In this document: piece after piece, positions 10,429-20,282 of the stretch | Position numbering within the stretch: position 1 is the first letter of the stretch | Layout: each line of letters begins with the position of its first letter | Source: Brachybacterium sp. Z12 | GTDB taxonomy: Bacteria; Actinomycetota; Actinomycetes; Actinomycetales; Dermabacteraceae | Direction: 5' to 3' | Assembly: GCF_014400405.1 (NCBI RefSeq) | Contig: NZ_CP060496.1 | Span: forward strand, 2,666,001-2,730,000 | Length of the DNA stretch: 64,000 bases | Notes under the pieces: generated by a model | What the model saw: the letters and a program-made list of their open reading frames with translations, nothing else | What the model was told of the DNA's origin: nothing | Database searches by the model: none | Program-made: the position numbers and the translations under genes

Positions 10429-11001
10429 TCAGCCGGCGGCGGTGAGACGCCGCACGACGTCGACCAGGAGCGGCTGCTCGACCGCCTTGATCCGCTCGTG
10501 GAGGCTGTCCTCGGTGTCGTCGTCCAGGACCTCCACGGCGCTCTGGGCGAGGATCCGCCCGGTGTCCACGCCGGCATCGACCTCGATGACGCTGCAGCCG
10601 GTGATCTTCACCCCGTGGGCGAGGGCGTCGCGCACGCCGTGGGCTCCGGGGAAGGAGGGCAGCAGGGCGGGATGGGTGTTGATGATGCGGCCTCCGAAGG
10701 CGTCCAGCAGCGGAGGGCCGACGAGCTTCATGAATCCGGCGAGGACCACCAGGTGCGGGGCGTGCGTGCGCACGGCCGCGGTGAGCGCCTCGTCCCAGGA
10801 GGCACGGTCCGGATAGTCGCTCAGGCGCACGATCCGGGTGGGGATCTCCGCGGCGCGGGCGTGCTCGAGGCCGGGAGCGTCACGGTCCGCGACCACGGCC
10901 ACCACCTGGTACGGGCACTCCGCAGTGCGGGAGGCGTCGAGGAGGGCGGCGAGGTTCGAGCCGGTGCCGGAGATGAGGACGACGACGGGGAGGCGGTTCA
11001 C
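10429..11001 (-). CDS. purN: Phosphoribosylglycinamide formyltransferase
   Basis: Uses 10-formyl-THF to formylate GAR, the third step of purine synthesis. The 190-residue protein starts with GTG at 11001 so that the Rossmann strand VVVLISGTGSNL begins at residue 6. The catalytic motif NTHPALLPSFPG is near residue 105 and the catalytic Asp lies in EVDAGVDTG. Upstream of this start the frame is open but shows no family similarity. Followed by purH downstream. Confidence 0.92.
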   Translation of the reverse strand: MNRLPVVVLISGTGSNLAALLDASRTAECPYQVVAVVADRDAPGLEHARAAEIPTRIVRLSDYPDRASWDEALTAAVRTHAPHLVVLAGFMKLVGPPLLDAFGGRIINTHPALLPSFPGAHGVRDALAHGVKITGCSVIEVDAGVDTGRILAQSAVEVLDDDTEDSLHERIKAVEQPLLVDVVRRLTAAG

Positions 11002-11120
11002 GGCTCCAGGGTAGTCGCCGCGGTGGGCCGCAGCGGCCGCACCTCCCCTGAGGTGACGAGTGCGCAACGGCGAACGGCGCTGGGCGCCCCCGGTCCGTCG
11101 GACGGGCACAATGGGGTCAT

Positions 11121-11534
11121 ATGAACAGCGACTCCTCCCCCGACCGGACCAAGGACAAGCCTCCGGCGCGACGCCGCCTGGCGGGCGGACTGGTCCTGGC
11201 GATGCTGGCCTCCTTGCTGCTGATGCTCTCGCCGCTGCCGTACTCGATGCTGTCCGGGGTCACCGGCCTGGTGGCCCTGGTGCTGCTGATCCCGCTGATC
11301 GTGCGGTCGGTCAGGGAGCGCCGTTACTCGATGGCGGTCATCGGCGCGCTGCTGGGCGTGCCCGCCACGTTGATGGTGATCGTCGGTGCGGCGGTCAGCG
11401 TCGTGTTCTACGGGCCGATGGCTGAGCTCGAGCAGTGCCGCTCGACGGCGATCACCGAGCAGGCTCGGATCCAGTGCGAGGACGCTGTCCTGGACTCCAC
11501 TGCCCAGTGGGTCAGCGATCTGTTCGGCGGCTGA
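11121..11534 (+). CDS. Small membrane protein of unknown function
   Basis: Protein of 137 residues: a charged N-terminus, three hydrophobic helices (about residues 20-40, 44-60 and 70-95), then a hydrophilic tail with two cysteines (QCRST and QCEDA) that could sit outside the membrane. No family recognised. It is divergent from purN and its 3' end overlaps the 3' end of the DUF6350 gene by about 23 bp. Confidence 0.6.
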   Translation: MNSDSSPDRTKDKPPARRRLAGGLVLAMLASLLLMLSPLPYSMLSGVTGLVALVLLIPLIVRSVRERRYSMAVIGALLGVPATLMVIVGAAVSVVFYGPMAELEQCRSTAITEQARIQCEDAVLDSTAQWVSDLFGG

Positions 11535-13085
11535 TCCAGGAGCCGGGCTGCGAGGAGTCCGGGGCGTCGTCCTCGTCGAGCGCCCGGGCATCGACCTCCG
11601 TGTCGAGCTCGTCACCGTGCTTCTCCACCGGCTCCGCGGCCGGTTCCTCGACCTCTGCAGCCGCATCGGCGGCGCACCCTCGGCATCATCAGCGGAGGCG
11701 TCGACCGGTCCATCGGGTGAGCTCCCTGCCTGCAGCGGCTCGACCGCAGGGTCGTCCTCGGCAGCCGCGTCTCGACTGTCTACCCCGTCTCGCCCTTCTC
11801 CTGTAGCCCCGGCGCGCTCATCGCGCTCCGCGGCCTCTACCCGGGCACGCAGGGAGCTGATCGTGCTGCGGGACCACGGGATCAGCGGCGTCGCGAGCAC
11901 GCCGAGGATCGCGGCGGTGGTGAGCACCACGATGCCGAGCAGCGGCAGCACCAGCGTGCTCATCTGCGGGCCCAGGTGCACGAGCCGTCCGTCCCCGATG
12001 CCGCCGGTGGACAGGCCTGCCAGGAGCAGGCAGGCGACCACCACGGTGAGCGGGTAGCCCACCCAGGCGATGATCTGGTCGCGACGCTCGTACGCGGCGA
12101 CGTCGCGCACCAGGCGCACCGCGCCGAGGGCCACGGGGATCGCGGGCAGGATCATCAGGGCCCAGGCCCAGGCCGGGAAGTCGCCGGGGCCGGGCAAGGC
12201 GCCGAGGATGGGCAGTGCCGGCAGCACGCCCGTCTCGGAGCCCGTCAGCGAGATGCCGGTGGCTGTGCCCACGCCCACGGTGCCGCCGAGCAGCACCGTC
12301 AGTGCCCACACCGCGATCAGCGGCAGCAGGGCGAGCTGGATCAGCGTCAGCGCGAGACCGCCCACGATCCCGGGAGCGAGGCCGTCGAACAGCGCCGCCT
12401 GGGCCGGCACGGACAGCAGCAGCAGCACCACCACGATCGCCGCGCCCATCCAGAGCAGGCCGCTCACGGCGAGCAGTGCGGAACGCGCGATGTCCCCGTA
12501 GGGCGCGGGCAGCAGCTCGAGCACCCGCACCCCGGGCACGGACTCCGTCGGCTCGCGGCGCAGCGACCACAGCAGCCCGATCAGCCCGCCGATCAGCGCG
12601 ACCATCGCCCCGGAGACCACCGCCGAGGTGACCACGGGCGAGGAGTCCGCGCTGCGGCCCATGCTGGCCAGGACCGCCAGCCCGATCGCGTAGACCAGGG
12701 TGTACATCCCCAGCGCGGAGCCTGCATCACGCAGCGCCCCGGTGCGCAGCACGCCGTCGTCCCGCACCGGTCGCAGCGCCCGCCCCACGCGCCGCATCGC
12801 CATGGCGGAGAGCAGCATCAGCAGGATCAGCAGCCCGAAGGGGGTCAGGGTCACGGCGCCGTCGATCACGCCGGTGGTCAGCACGATGCCGCCGCCGTGT
12901 CCGAGGATCAGGAGGTTCAGCGAGATGAGGATCGCGTCCAGGGCGGTCGCGCTCGATGCGGTCCCGGCGACCTGCGTGGCCAGCGCCGGCACGATCACCA
13001 CGGCGAGCGCGATGCCGAGCGAGGAGAGTGCACCGAGGACACCGCGGACCAGTGGCGTCGCGATGCTGTCGACCTTGCTGCTCAC
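11512..13085 (-). CDS. DUF6350 membrane protein (frame break near 11675)
   Basis: Polytopic inner-membrane protein with about ten to eleven hydrophobic helices over its first 420 residues, then an acidic, alanine-rich cytoplasmic tail. It fits the DUF6350 family, annotated in some actinobacteria as cell-division-linked PerM-like, normally found next to purN as here. The printed frame continues into arginine-rich nonsense past 11675; a one-base shift there restores an acidic tail that includes HGDELDTEVDARALDEDD and ends at 11512. GTG start at 13085. Confidence 0.7.
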
Positions 13086-13250
13086 GCGTCGGCTCCTCGG
13101 TACTGGTCACGGCGGAGACGCGGAGCCGGGGTCGGCCCCGCGGGCCCCACGGACGGGGTCGCCGGTCCATGGTCGCACCTCGCGGTGGCTGCTCCGCGCA
13201 TCTGGTGACGGGACACGGGTCACGGCGCCGCACCGCCCGGGTGTCGCATA

Positions 13251-14549
13251 ATGACGGGGATGTCTGCCCAGCTCCTGACCCCCGACGCCCCCGCGGCGAT
13301 GCTGTTCGTCCGCACCCAGCGCATCGAGGAACCTGTCGATCTGCTCGAACATGTTCCCGCCGATCTCAGCGGGGCCTGGATCCGCCACAGCCAGGGTTTC
13401 GTGGCCCGAGGCACGGCATGGTCCGTGCAGACCGCAGGGCCGCACCGGTTCGCGGCCGCCAGCGCCGCCTTCCGCGAGCTGGTCGCCGACGCCCGGGTCG
13501 ATGACGAGGTGCGGGTGCGCACCAGCGGTCTGATCTCTCTGGGCAGCTTCTCCTACGCCGACAGCTCGGCGCGACCCTCGACGCTGATGGTCCCGCGCGC
13601 GCTGCTCGGAGTGCACGACGGCGAAACCTTCCTCACCGTGGTCGGAGTCGGCGAGGAGCCTGAGCTGCCCGCGTCCTGGCGCGATCTGTTCCCCTCTGGC
13701 CCCGTGCCGGAGGCACCGCTGGACGAGCTCGACGTCGAGGCGGACCACACCCCGGACGAGTACCAGTCGCTGGTGCAGGACGCGGTCGCGGAGATCCGTG
13801 CGGGTCGCGCCGCGAAGGTGGTGCTGTCCGAGCGGACCACCGTGCGCTCCGAGGGCGCGCTCGAGCCGGCGGTGATGCTGACCCGCCTGGCACGGGCCTA
13901 CCCGAGCACCTGGGTGTATCACCTCCAGGACATCGTGGGCGCGAGCCCGGAGATGCTCGCCCAGACCGAGGATGGCCGGGTCTTCTCGCGGGTGCTGGCC
14001 GGCTCACGCCCGGTGGCCGACGACGGCGAGCTCGACGAGATCGATCGCCGTGCCTTCCGCACGGACGCCAAGGAGCTGTCCGAGCACGCCTTCGCGGTCG
14101 ATTCCGTGGTGGAGCGCCTGGCCGGCCTGGCCGAGGAGATCGAGGTCTCCGGCGACCCGTTCGTGCTGCGCCTGCCGGGGCTGGAGCACCTGGCCTCGGA
14201 TGTCTCGGCGCGGCTGCGGGAGGGCACCACCAGCCTCGACGTCGCTTCGCGCTTGCACCCGTCGGCGGCGGTGTCCGGCACCCCGCGCGAGGAGGCCGAC
14301 GAGATCATCGCGCGCCTGGAGCCGCAGGACCGCGGCGGCTATGCCTCACCGGTGGGGTGGATGGACTCCCGCGGCGACGGGCAGTGGGCGATCGCGCTGC
14401 GGATGGCGCACCTGGTCGATGGCCACACGGTGGTGATGCAGGCCGGCGGCGGCCTGGTCGCGGCCTCCGATCCCGTCTCCGAACATGCTGAGGCGCTCGC
14501 GAAGTGCCGGCCCATGCTGCGGGCGCTGCGCGGCGATCAGCCCGCCTGA
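13251..14549 (+). CDS. menF: Isochorismate synthase
   Basis: Chorismate-binding enzyme of 432 residues, converting chorismate to isochorismate at the entry to menaquinone synthesis. The C-terminal chorismate-binding domain (about residues 160-425) shows GSRPVADD, the FRTDAKELSEHAF helix, the LHPSAAVSGTPREEA substrate segment and DRGGYASPVGWMDSRGDG. Siderophore enzymes (EntC/DhbC) are close relatives, but menD, menC, menB, menE and menA downstream favour MenF. A second ATG at 13260 is an alternative start. Confidence 0.88.
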   Translation: MTGMSAQLLTPDAPAAMLFVRTQRIEEPVDLLEHVPADLSGAWIRHSQGFVARGTAWSVQTAGPHRFAAASAAFRELVADARVDDEVRVRTSGLISLGSFSYADSSARPSTLMVPRALLGVHDGETFLTVVGVGEEPELPASWRDLFPSGPVPEAPLDELDVEADHTPDEYQSLVQDAVAEIRAGRAAKVVLSERTTVRSEGALEPAVMLTRLARAYPSTWVYHLQDIVGASPEMLAQTEDGRVFSRVLAGSRPVADDGELDEIDRRAFRTDAKELSEHAFAVDSVVERLAGLAEEIEVSGDPFVLRLPGLEHLASDVSARLREGTTSLDVASRLHPSAAVSGTPREEADEIIARLEPQDRGGYASPVGWMDSRGDGQWAIALRMAHLVDGHTVVMQAGGGLVAASDPVSEHAEALAKCRPMLRALRGDQPA

Positions 14550-14552
14550 GGC

Positions 14553-15889
14553 TCAGTCCCCGCGTGTGCCCAGCGTGACCTCGACCGTCTGCACGGTCCC
14601 GTCGCGCACCACCTCGAGCTGGTGGCTCGAGCCGATCTCCAGACCGCGCACCACGCCGGTCAGCGCGGCGGCGCCACCGACCGGGATCTCGTCGACGCCG
14701 ATGATGAGGTCACCGTCCTGCAAATCGGAGCCAGCCGCCGGGCTGTCCGGTTCGATGCCGACCACCTCGGCGCCCCGGTAGCTGGCCTCGCCGTCGGAGG
14801 CGGAGCCGTCGGTGCTGGTCACTCCCAGGAAGGAGTGTTCGGCGGTGCCGTCCTCCTGGAGCTGCTCGGCGATCATCATCGCGGTGCTGGACGGGATCGC
14901 GAAGCCCAGCCCGATGCTCCCCACCTGGCCGGAGCCGCCGGGGATCCCGGCGATCGCGGTGTTGATGCCGATCACCTGACCGGCGGCGTCCACGAGCGGG
15001 CCCCGGAGTTGCCGGGGTTGATCGCCGCGTCGGTCTGGATCGCGGAGCTGTAGGTGGTGTCGGACCCGTCGGCCTCCTCCCCGAGGCGGTGACCGGGCGG
15101 TCGACCGCGGAGACGATGCCGGTGGTCACGGTGTTCTCCAGGCCCAGCGGGGTGCCCAGAGCCATCAGGGCTGCCCCACCTCGACGGTGGTGGAATCTGC
15201 GAAGGTGGCTGGCTGGAGCCCGTCGGGGGCGGAGTCCATGCGGATCACCGCGAGGTCGGTGGTGGGGTCGGAGCCGACGATCGAGGCGGTGTAGCTGAGC
15301 CCATCGCTGGTGGTGACCTGGAGATCCTGCCCGCCGTCGACCACGTGATCGTTGGTGAGGATGGTGCCCTGCTCGTCGAGGATCACGCCGGTGCCCTGGC
15401 TGGTGCCGTTGCCGGTGGCGACGTGGATCGCGACCGCGCTGGGCGAGACCTGCTCGGCGATCGCCGCCCAGTCAGCGGCCTCGCCGCTGGAGACGGCCGC
15501 GGGCCGGGCTTCGGTGGCGGAGGCAGGTGCTTCCTGCGCGGTGGTGGGTTCAGGGGCGAGGAGCTGGTCGTAGGCGACCACTCCGCCGAGCGTCGCCCCG
15601 CTGGACAGGAGCATGCCCAGTGCGACCAGCGCCGTGATCCCGCCCCAGCCCGGGCCACGGCGCACTGCGGTGGGTGCGGCCGACGGCGAGGGCTGCGTGG
15701 CCGGTGCGGTGGGCATCGTCCAGTGAGCCGACGGGGCAGGTGGCTGTTCGACCCGCGGAATGGGGGCCCAGGGGGCCGGCGGGGCAGGCTCTGGGCCGCG
15801 GAGGTGGTGGTCTGCGGCGGCGTCCGCCTGTCCGGCAGCGGGGGATGCTCGCTCTCGGGCCTCGTGTGCTCGTCCTTCATGGGGTCCAT
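14553..15889 (-). CDS. HtrA/DegP-type serine protease with PDZ domain (at least four frame breaks)
   Basis: Membrane-anchored trypsin-like protease. A proline-rich cytoplasmic N-terminus precedes one transmembrane helix (LVALGMLLSSGATLGGVVAY). The protease domain has the His motif LTNDHVV, the Asp motif TTDLAVIRM and, after correction, the Ser motif GNSGGPL; a PDZ domain with GDLIIGVDE closes the protein. Breaks lie near 15770, 15166, 15085 and 15005; three of these are repaired by one added or removed base in a G run, such as GGGGC versus GGGGGC at the catalytic serine. Start ATG 15889 lies 14 bp after menD. Confidence 0.78.
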
Positions 15890-15903
15890 ATCAGCACCTC
15901 TGC

Positions 15904-17633
15904 TCAAGAGTTCGTCGTGACGCCGCTGGGCGTCTCCTGGACGACGAGCACTCGCAGCCCGTGCGGGGGTTCGGCGAGGGCGGTCTGGAGGGTGTCCGTG
16001 GTGACGCGCCGGGCCGGTGCCCCGAGGGCGGTGGCCGCCGCCGCGAGATCCACGCCGTGCGGGGTGGTGAAGAAGCGACGCAGCAGCGCCGGGGCGCCGC
16101 GGCGTGTTCGAGTCCGGAGAAGATCCGGCCGCCGCCGTCATCGACGACGATGATGTCGAGGTCGGGGCGCTGCTCGGCGGGCCCGATGAGGAGCCCGGTG
16201 AGATCGTGCAGGGCGGTGAGGTCCCCGACCAGGAGCCGCACCCGGCCCGGTGCCGAGTCGGCCTCGCGGGCCAGGGCGATGCCGCCGGCCATCGCGGTGG
16301 TGCCGTCGATTCCGGCCAGTCCCCGGTTCGCGATCACCCGCGCGGCGCTGGGCCCGGCATGCTGCTCGAGGTCGCGCACGAGGCTCGAGGAGCCGAGCAC
16401 CAGCACGTCCGTGGGGCCGCAGGCGTCCCAGACGGCGAGCGCGGCGCGCTGCTGCCAGCTTCCCGGCAGAGCCGCGGCGGTCTCATCAGCTGCGGCGATC
16501 CAGGCCTCAAGGTGCTCCCGGCGACGTTCCGGATCGACCGGCCCACCGGCTGCCTCCGGGCTCGCCTCCCCCACCGCGGCCGGGACCACGAGGTGGGCGC
16601 GGCGTGCGACATCGGGCCAGTCCGGGTGCGGGTCGACCACGATCACCTCGACATCCTCGGCACCGAGCAGCGCACCGACGACGGGGCGGGAGAGCGTGGG
16701 GTGGCCGAACACGATCGCCCGTCGCGGGCGCAGCGGATGCTCGGGGCCGGCCATGATCTCGCGCAGCAGCGCGGGGTAGCGGGGCACCAGAGTGCTGCCG
16801 TGGAGCGCGCCGGAGCTGGGCTCGGCCAGGAGCGGCAGCTGATGCCGGGAGGCGAGCTCGGCGGCGGCAGGTCCCGCGCCATCGCCGGCGACGACCACGG
16901 TGCGATCATCCACCGGCACCTGGTGCGGAGCGGGTTCGCTGCAGCGGGCGCGGCGGGTGAGCACGATCCGGCGACGGTCCTCGGAGGGCACCGGCTCCTC
17001 TGCGGCGTCAGTGCCCGTCCGAGGCACCAGCGGATCACGGAAGGAGAGGTTCAGGTGCACCGGGCCGGGGTGCTCCCCGGTCGCGAGGGCCAGCGCCCGG
17101 GCGGCGGTGGAGACGGCGGTGCGCAGCTCGAGCTCGGTCGCCTCGGCAGCGGCGGGGGCGGGCAGATCCACGGCCAGGCGCACCAGGGAGCGGAACATGC
17201 CAGCCTGGCGCGTGGCCTGGTTGGCACCCACCTCGCGCAGCTCGGCCGGCCTGTCCGCGGTGAGCACCAGCAGCGGGATGCGCGAGTGGTGCGCTTCCAT
17301 CACCGCGGCGTGCAGGTGTGCGGTGGCGGTGCCGGAGGTGGTGACCACGGCGGCAGGGTGGGCGGGCCGCTCACGGCTCAAACCGAGGGCGGTGAAGGCC
17401 GCGGCGCGCTCATCGATCCGTACATGGGCGCGGATCGTGCCTGCGATGTCCTCGGCGGCGAGGCCGTAGACCAGCGGGGCCGAGCGGGAGCCGGGGGCGA
17501 GCACCGCTTCGCGCAGCCCGAGCGCGGCCAGCGCGCCCCAGAGCGCGACGGACTGATCCACCGCTCCCGAACCGGTGGGGCGCGGCGCGGGGATCCAGGC
17601 CGGTGGAGTGGGCGGGACGGTTCGCTGATGCAC
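15904..17633 (-). CDS. menD: SEPHCHC synthase MenD (frame break near 16105)
   Basis: Thiamine-diphosphate enzyme adding a 2-oxoglutarate-derived unit to isochorismate, the first committed menaquinone step. The PYR domain has APGSRSAPLVYGL, the catalytic-Glu region IDERAAAFTALGL and TSGTATAHLHAAV; the PP domain ends with DDGGGRIFSGLEH. Past 16105 the frame turns to arginine-rich sequence, whereas a one-base shift gives LLRRFFTTPHGVDL, the expected end of MenD, with a stop at 15904. GTG start at 17633. menC lies upstream on the same strand with a short gap. Confidence 0.88.
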
Positions 17634-17691
17634 CCCGTCAGCGTAGTGCCGTCACCGCCTCACCGCCGGGCGCCGGGCCGCCGGTGCCTGG

Positions 17692-18668
17692 TCAGAGCTG
17701 CGTGGCACAGTCCTCGAGCCGCTGCTCCCAGCGGGCGGCGAGCTCCGCACCGGCGGCGTGACGGTCCAGCAGCTCCGGCGCCGGCTCGGGGCGGCCAACG
17801 GGCAGCACCCCTCCGCCGCGCGGAGCGGCTCCGCGACCAGGTCACCGGTGAGCAGGGTGCCCGTGGCCAGTCCGCAGGCGTGGGGCAGCTCGGGCAGGGC
17901 CGCGGCGAGGGCGAGCCCGGCGCTGAGGCCCACGCTGGATTCGAGGGCGGAGGAGACCACCACCGGCAGCCCGGCCTGCTCCGCCAGCTCTAGGCAGCGC
18001 TGCACACCACCCAGCGGCTGCACCTTCATCACCAGCAGGTCGGCAGCCTCGGCGCGGGCGACGAGCAGCGGATCCTCGGCACGGCGCACGGATTCGTCGG
18101 CCGCGATCGGGATGTCCAGGGCGCGGCGGAGCGCGGCGAGATCTTCGAGGGCCGCGCAGGGCTGCTCGGCGTACTCGAGGCCGCCGGCGGCGCGTTCCAG
18201 CACCGGCAGGGCCTCCAGCGCCTCCTCGAGAGTCCAGGCTGCGTTGGCATCGATCCGCAGGCGGGCGCCTGGGCCCATCGCGTCGCGCACCGCCTCGATC
18301 CGCTCGGCGTCCTCGGCGAGGGTGGACCCCGGATCGGCGACCTTGATCTTCGCCGTGCGGGCCCCGCCGACGGTCGCGATGCGGTGCGCGAGCACCGCGG
18401 GCACCACGGGGATGGTGGCGTTGACCTCGATCTCCTCGCGCAGCGGTGTGGGGCGCTCCTCGGCGGCGTCCGTGAGCGCGGCCCGCAGCCACGCCGCGGA
18501 CTCCGCGGCGTCGTAGTCCCAGAACGGGGAGAACTCGGCCCAGCCGGCGGGGCCATGCAGCAGCAGGCCGTCACGCTCGGTGATGCCTCGGAACCGGGTG
18601 GTCATCGGGATCGACCACGCATGGACGCGGTCGATGCCGCGCTCGCGCAGGGCGGAAGGGAGTCGCAT
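17692..18668 (-). CDS. menC: o-Succinylbenzoate synthase (frame break near 17812)
   Basis: Enolase-superfamily enzyme dehydrating SHCHC to o-succinylbenzoate. The catalytic KxK motif is KIKVAD; metal ligands appear in RIDANAAW, YAEQPC and IAADESV; the second catalytic lysine is in LVMKVQPLGG. Start ATG at 18668 gives the conserved N-terminal barrel cap. Near 17812 a one-base shift replaces an arginine-rich tail by VLPVGRPEPAPELLDRHAAG and a stop at 17692. Divergent from the GNAT gene, upstream of menD on the same strand. Confidence 0.85.
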
Positions 18669-18722
18669 GCCCACGAGGGTAATGAGCTGGCGGCGCCGGG
18701 TCGAAGCGAACAGGGTGGGGCG

Positions 18723-19289
18723 GTGACTTCCCCACTCGATCCTCCCTCCGCCCACGCGTACGCTCTGCGCCCCGTGCGCGTGGCAGATGCCCCATCCGTT
18801 CTGGCCGCCCACCTCTCCGCGTCGGACATGGCGCGGCAGGGCACGGTGACCACCCTCGAGCAGGCTCGCGAGCAGGTGGCCTGGCTGCTCGAGGAGGACC
18901 GTCGGGCCACCGCGATCGTCGACGGGCGCGACGCCCTCATGGGTCTCGTCGCGCTCAGCATCGACCGTGAGAATCGCAGCGGCTGGTTCTTCTATTGGCT
19001 CCACGCCGCGCACCGCGGGCAGGGCCTGGTCGCGCGCGCTGCGGCGACGGTCGCGGACCGGGCACTGTCCCCGTCGGCCGCCGGAGGCTGGGGGCTCGAC
19101 CGCCTCGAGCTCGGCCACCGGGTGAACAATCCCGCCTCCGGCGCCGTGGCGCGCGCCGCCGGATTCGTGCAGGAAGGCACCGAGCGGGGCAAGTTCCTCA
19201 TCGACGGCGAGCGCGTGGACGTGCTCACCTACGGGCGGCTGCGCAGTGATCCGGGACCAGCCGTCCCCGGACTACCCTGGCAACCATGA
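18723..19289 (+). CDS. GNAT-family N-acetyltransferase (RimJ-like)
   Basis: Protein of 188 residues from GTG at 18723. It begins with an ALRPVRVADAPSV strand as in RimJ/RimL-type acetyltransferases, has the acetyl-CoA loop HRGQGLVARAA (Q/RxxGxG/A), an RLELGHRVNNPASGAVARAAGF segment typical of the fold, and EGTERGKFLIDGERVDV near the end. Substrate unknown; could be a protein N-terminus or small amine. Its stop overlaps the menB start (ATGA), so it is translationally coupled with the menaquinone genes. Confidence 0.8.
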   Translation: MTSPLDPPSAHAYALRPVRVADAPSVLAAHLSASDMARQGTVTTLEQAREQVAWLLEEDRRATAIVDGRDALMGLVALSIDRENRSGWFFYWLHAAHRGQGLVARAAATVADRALSPSAAGGWGLDRLELGHRVNNPASGAVARAAGFVQEGTERGKFLIDGERVDVLTYGRLRSDPGPAVPGLPWQP

Positions 19290-20281
19290 CCACTGCTCCT
19301 GCCCCGCTGCCCCGTCAGGTCTCCGACACCTTCGATCCGCGTCGCTGGCGCGAGGTGCCCGCGAGCGAGCACGGCGGAGGCTCCTTCACGGACATCACCT
19401 ACCACCGGGCCGTGGAGCGCGTGGAGTCCCCGGACGGCGAGCGCACCCAGCGTGACCTGCCCACGGTGCGCATCGCCTTCGACCGCCCCGAGGTGCGCAA
19501 CGCCTTCCGCCCCCATACGGTGGACGAGCTGTACCGGGCTCTGGACCACGCCCGCCTGGACACGGGTGTCGGCGTCATCCTGCTCACCGGCAACGGTCCC
19601 TCCCCCAAGGACGGCGGCCATTCCTTCTGCTCGGGCGGGGACCAGCGCATCCGCGGCCGGGCCGGTTACGAGTACGCCGAGCAGGAGGCCTACGGGGACA
19701 CCACGCAGGTGCGCACCGGCTCCTCGGGCCGGTTGCACATCCTCGAGGTGCAGCGCCTGATGCGCACCATGGGCAAGGTGGTGATCTCGCTCGTGAACGG
19801 CTGGGCCGCGGGCGGCGGGCACTCCCTGCACGTCGTCTCGGACCTCTCGATCGCCTCCCGCGAGCACGCGCGGTTCAAGCAGACCGACGCGGACGTCGGC
19901 TCCTTCGACGGCGGTTATGGCTCCGCCTACCTCGCCAAGCAGGTGGGGCAGAAGCGGGCCCGCGAGATCTTCTTCCTCGCCGAGGAATACTCCGCTCAGG
20001 ACGCCTACGACTGGGGTGCCGTCAACCGGGTCGTCGAGCATGCGCAGATCGAGGAGACGGCGCTGGAGATGGCCGCCACCATCGCCACCAAGTCCCCGCA
20101 GGCAATCCGGATGCTGAAGTTCGCCTTCAACCTCGCCGACGACGGGCTGATGGGACAGCAGGTCTTCGCCGGGGAGGCCACCCGCCTGGCCTACATGACC
20201 GATGAGGCCGCCGAGGGCCGCGACTCCTTCCTCGAGAAGCGCGACCCCGACTGGTCGCAGTTCCCGCACCCGCAGGGCTGA
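19286..20281 (+). CDS. menB: 1,4-Dihydroxy-2-naphthoyl-CoA synthase
   Basis: Crotonase-family Dieckmann cyclase turning o-succinylbenzoyl-CoA into DHNA-CoA. Seen motifs: RPEVRNAFRP, the oxyanion-hole region FCSGGDQRIRGR, GWAAGGGHSLHVVSDL and DADVGSFDGGYGSAYLA with the catalytic Asp/Tyr region. Length 331 residues matches the long actinobacterial MenB form. Start overlaps the GNAT stop; menE follows after 1 bp. The frame is intact. Confidence 0.95.
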   Translation: MTTAPAPLPRQVSDTFDPRRWREVPASEHGGGSFTDITYHRAVERVESPDGERTQRDLPTVRIAFDRPEVRNAFRPHTVDELYRALDHARLDTGVGVILLTGNGPSPKDGGHSFCSGGDQRIRGRAGYEYAEQEAYGDTTQVRTGSSGRLHILEVQRLMRTMGKVVISLVNGWAAGGGHSLHVVSDLSIASREHARFKQTDADVGSFDGGYGSAYLAKQVGQKRAREIFFLAEEYSAQDAYDWGAVNRVVEHAQIEETALEMAATIATKSPQAIRMLKFAFNLADDGLMGQQVFAGEATRLAYMTDEAAEGRDSFLEKRDPDWSQFPHPQG

Positions 20282-20282
20282 C